Shown here piece by piece: positions 6,059-6,449 of a stretch of 6,449 bases of DNA. This DNA comes from Sedimenticola sp. (lineage in GTDB: Bacteria > Pseudomonadota > Gammaproteobacteria > Chromatiales > Chromatiaceae). The notes beneath the pieces were generated by a model that was given only the letters and a program-made list of their open reading frames with translations, ran no database searches and was not told the DNA's origin. How positions within the stretch are numbered: the stretch's first letter is position 1; each line of letters begins with the position of its first letter. Location: contig JAPHUG010000336.1 of the NCBI GenBank assembly GCA_026197195.1, forward strand, positions 1 to 6,449, read 5' to 3'. The position numbers and the translations under genes are program-made.

Positions 6059-6449
6059 ATGCCATTAAGAGAATCGAAAAAGGCCTCCCGAAATCAGGCC
6101 GTATTGCGTTATAAAAAGCAGCGGCAACGGAATCTGCTGGCCAAGCCAGGCCCCCACTCGTTTGTTATTGTCATGGACCATCTGAAAGCTGGTTTTAATG
6201 TGCCCAAGATATTTCGAAGTGCAGAGGCCTTTGGGGCACAGGAGGTGCATCTGGTCGATATTGGCCTATTTGACCCAGCCCCTGGCAAAGGCTCTTTCCG
6301 AAAAGTGCCTGCGCGTTTTCTTGACACCTTTGACCAGAGCCATGCCGACCTGACAGCACGTGGTTACAGCCTGTTCACCCTGGAAGCGGATCAGGGCGAA
6401 TCACTTTACGATGCGGAACTACCGGAAAAATGCGCCTTTATTTTTGGTC
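6059..6449 (+). CDS. SpoU/TrmH-class RNA 2'-O-methyltransferase, N-terminal part; C-terminus outside window
   Basis: The frame is open from ATG 6059 to the window end, giving 130 residues. It would transfer methyl from S-adenosylmethionine to a ribose 2'-OH of tRNA or rRNA, using a knotted SPOUT fold. A basic leader (about 1-30, Lys/Arg-rich, likely RNA-contacting) precedes the catalytic domain. Motif 1 is MDHLKAGFNVPKIFRSAEAFG (39-59), whose N47 and R53 keep the six-residue spacing of the Asn35 and catalytic Arg41 of Thermus TrmH. GKGSFRKVPARF (76-87) follows, and CAFIFG (125-130) is the beginning of motif 2, cut by the edge. The SAM-knot motif 3 is therefore not seen. No clear Shine-Dalgarno precedes the ATG, but no other ATG, GTG or TTG lies upstream in frame before a TGA near 5985. 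The substrate (tRNA G18, rRNA or wobble base) cannot be assigned. Confidence 0.88.
   Translation, partial: MPLRESKKASRNQAVLRYKKQRQRNLLAKPGPHSFVIVMDHLKAGFNVPKIFRSAEAFGAQEVHLVDIGLFDPAPGKGSFRKVPARFLDTFDQSHADLTARGYSLFTLEADQGESLYDAELPEKCAFIFG

Noticed and set aside
6065..6327. Two minus-strand frames at the right edge
   Set aside because: Both are antisense to the RNA methyltransferase frame, which shows motif 1 with correctly spaced Asn and Arg.
1..6449. Defence, toxin–antitoxin, mobile-element, CRISPR or structural RNA gene content
   Set aside because: No repeat-spacer pattern, transposase or integrase motif, terminal inverted repeat, tRNA-like cloverleaf or rRNA stretch was found on reading both strands; gene content is housekeeping-like.

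Overview
The window looks like an ordinary, gene-dense chromosomal stretch from a gammaproteobacterium. GC content is moderate (about half). The main taxonomic clue is a chorismate mutase–prephenate dehydrogenase fusion (the enteric-type T-protein), supported by a SlyD-like FKBP and bacterial-type Shine-Dalgarno sites. I cannot name a genus. No rRNA or tRNA gene, CRISPR array, insertion sequence, prophage or toxin–antitoxin pair is visible. No stretch longer than about 180 bases lacks a gene.

Layout, left to right. Positions 1-1027 (minus) hold the first 342 residues of an exported protein with one complete periplasmic amino-acid-binding (SBP_bac_3, Venus flytrap) domain and the start of a second. 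Its C-terminus lies outside the window. After a 106-base gap comes an unrecognised membrane-anchored protein at 1134-2450 (minus, GTG start), whose last ~70 residues look like a small SH3/LSm-type barrel. It follows tyrA (2471-3577, minus) by 20 bases. Upstream of tyrA lies a tightly packed minus-strand trio: an FKBP-type prolyl isomerase (5448-5879), a cytoplasmic type I phosphodiesterase/alkaline-phosphatase-superfamily enzyme (4275-5444) and a split-barrel FMN flavin reductase (3664-4278). The trio is joined by a 3-base gap and a 4-base ATGA overlap. Divergent from it on the plus strand, starting at 6059 and cut by the window end, is a SpoU/TrmH-class RNA 2'-O-methyltransferase.

How the genes work together. 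The five genes from the FKBP to the unknown membrane protein run in one direction with gaps of 3, -4, 86 and 20 bases, so they may form one operon or two (FKBP–phosphatase–flavin reductase, then tyrA–unknown). Only tyrA has a clear pathway role, tyrosine biosynthesis from chorismate. The FKBP is a folding catalyst. The true substrates of the phosphatase-like and flavin-reductase-like enzymes cannot be read from sequence, and their translational coupling is the best hint of a shared job. The sensor/binding protein at the left is probably a separate unit.

I did not find a convincing new biological system. The items most worth a second look are the unknown membrane protein with its LSm/SH3-like tail, the coupled phosphatase–flavin reductase pair, and the truncated tandem-flytrap protein, whose output domain lies beyond the left edge.
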